A stretch of 64,000 bases of DNA from a bacterium. Lineage in GTDB: Bacteria; Actinomycetota; Acidimicrobiia; Acidimicrobiales; Bin134. Below are positions 62,733 through 64,000 of the stretch, piece after piece. Position numbers and translations under genes: made by a program. The notes beneath the pieces were generated by a model. It saw nothing but the letters and a program-made list of their open reading frames with translations. It ran no database searches and had not been told where the DNA came from. The DNA is taken from positions 365,566 to 429,565 of the forward strand of contig JAPPAP010000025.1 in the NCBI GenBank assembly GCA_026705465.1, read 5' to 3'. The stretch's first letter is position 1. The number at the start of each line of letters is the position of its first letter.

Positions 62733-64000
62733 ATGGCAGAGCTGACCATCGACACCGGTTCCATCGCCGAGGCCATCCGCCGCAACCTGGAGGGCTTCCA
62801 GCCCGAGGTTGAGCTGGCCCAGGTGGGTCGGATCACCGAGGTGGGCGACGGTATCGCCCGTATCTCCGGGCTGCCCGGAGCGGCGGTGAACGAGATGCTG
62901 GAGTTCGAGAACGGGACCATCGGATTGGCCCTGAACCTCGACGAGGATTCCATCGGCGCAGTGGTGCTCGGTGAAGTCGACGAAATTGAGGAAGGCCAAG
63001 CGGTCCGCTCCACCGGCGACATCCTGTCGGTTCCGGTAGGCGATGCCCTGTTGGGCCGGGTGGTGAATGCTCTCGGCGAACCGGTGGACGGCAAGGGACC
63101 CATCGTCGGCGCCGACACCCGCCGCATGGAGGTGCAGGCCCCCGGCATCACCGGCCGCAAGCCGGTACACGAGCCCATCCAGACCGGCATCAAGGCCATC
63201 GACTCGCTCATCCCCATCGGCCGGGGCCAGCGGGAGCTGATCATCGGCGACCGCAAGACCGGCAAGACCACCGTGGCAATGGACACGATCCTCAATCAGA
63301 AGGGCCAGGGGGTGAAGTGCATCTATGTGGCCATCGGCCAGAAGGCCTCCACCGTGGCCCAAGCGGTGGCCACGCTGGCCGAGCGGGGGGCCATGGAGTA
63401 CACGGTGGTGGTGGTGGCTCCGGCCTCCGACCCGGCCCCGTTCAAGTACTTGGCCCCCTACGCCGGATGCGCCATGGGCCAGCACTGGATGGACAACGGC
63501 GGCCACGCCCTGGCGGTGTACGACGATCTGTCGAAGCAGGCCGAGGCCTATCGCCAGATGGCGCTGCTGCTGCGCCGCCCGCCCGGACGGGAGGCCTATC
63601 CCGGCGACGTGTTCTACCTGCACAGCCGGCTGCTCGAACGGGCCGCCAAGCTGAGCGACGATCGGGGGGCGGGATCGCTGACCGCGCTGCCCATCATCGA
63701 GACCAAGGCCGGCGACGTGTCGGCTTACATCCCGACCAACGTGATTTCCATCACCGACGGGCAGATCTTCTTGCAGGACGACCTGTTCAAGTCGGGGGTG
63801 CGACCCGCGGTCGACGTGGGCATCTCGGTGTCCCGGGTGGGCTCGGCCGCCCAGATCAAGGCCATGAAGACTGCGGTGGGTACGCTCAAAGCCGACCTTC
63901 AGCAGTTCCGCGAGCTGGAGGCCTTCGCCGCTTTCGGCTCTGATCTCGACGCGGTATCTCAGGCCCAACTCGACCGGGGTTATCGCCTCACCGAGCTGCT
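62733..64000 (+). CDS. atpA: F1Fo ATP synthase subunit alpha (3' end outside window)
   Basis: ATG 62733; frame open to window end; [78 protein letters not shown]. Not in ORF track because no stop is reached. Confidence 0.97.
   Translation, partial: MAELTIDTGSIAEAIRRNLEGFQPEVELAQVGRITEVGDGIARISGLPGAAVNEMLEFENGTIGLALNLDEDSIGAVVLGEVDEIEEGQAVRSTGDILSVPVGDALLGRVVNALGEPVDGKGPIVGADTRRMEVQAPGITGRKPVHEPIQTGIKAIDSLIPIGRGQRELIIGDRKTGKTTVAMDTILNQKGQGVKCIYVAIGQKASTVAQAVATLAERGAMEYTVVVVAPASDPAPFKYLAPYAGCAMGQHWMDNGGHALAVYDDLSKQAEAYRQMALLLRRPPGREAYPGDVFYLHSRLLERAAKLSDDRGAGSLTALPIIETKAGDVSAYIPTNVISITDGQIFLQDDLFKSGVRPAVDVGISVSRVGSAAQIKAMKTAVGTLKADLQQFRELEAFAAFGSDLDAVSQAQLDRGYRLTEL

Noticed and set aside
63317-63943. 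+ strand ORF in another frame of atpA
   Set aside because: Arg/Gly-rich out-of-frame translation; the atpA frame is open through the window end and clearly coding.
62478-63968. 496-aa ORF on the - strand
   Set aside because: Antisense shadow of atpH/atpA caused by high GC codon bias; His/Gly/Arg-rich translation with no recognisable domain.

Overview
The window is a gene-dense, high-GC chromosomal segment that looks actinobacterial (WhiB, SCO1664/DUF3090/MSMEG_4193 trio, DUF3107, PdtaS-type kinase, actinobacterial-type SerC and LeuA; possibly Acidimicrobiia-like, which is inference). No CRISPR array, transposase or prophage was seen. In order it carries: cytochrome c maturation genes (ccmF end, ccmG/resA-like, ccmH, TPR); yqgE, serC, an aminotransferase, an S9 peptidase and serA; a leucine/isoleucine block (leuA, leuDC, leuB, ilvE, cimA); greA; gltX with tRNA-Gln; a cysteine desulfurase, mrp, a PdtaS-like kinase and whiB; a CopC-CopD fusion; a DAG-kinase-like gene; etfBA; a UDG; an FrhB-like protein; tRNA-Arg, argS and lysA; a type VII secretion-like FHA-FtsK ATPase plus WXG100 module; hom, thrC and an apgM-like gene; rho, rpmE2, prfA, prmC and a Sua5 gene; rpiB, glyA and wecA; and the start of the F1Fo ATP synthase operon. 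The most interesting signals are: (1) a leuA attenuator whose 11-aa leader peptide ends in four Leu codons and probably starts at the transcription start site; (2) a compact type VII-like locus; (3) a 26-bp direct repeat that duplicates the start of the apgM-like gene and creates a 22-aa upstream ORF; (4) a recurrent TAnnnT box 6-9 nt upstream of start codons, suggesting many leaderless mRNAs; (5) an ATP synthase b subunit with a predicted extracytoplasmic N-terminal extension. All calls were made by eye from the sequence and ORF track; no searches were run.
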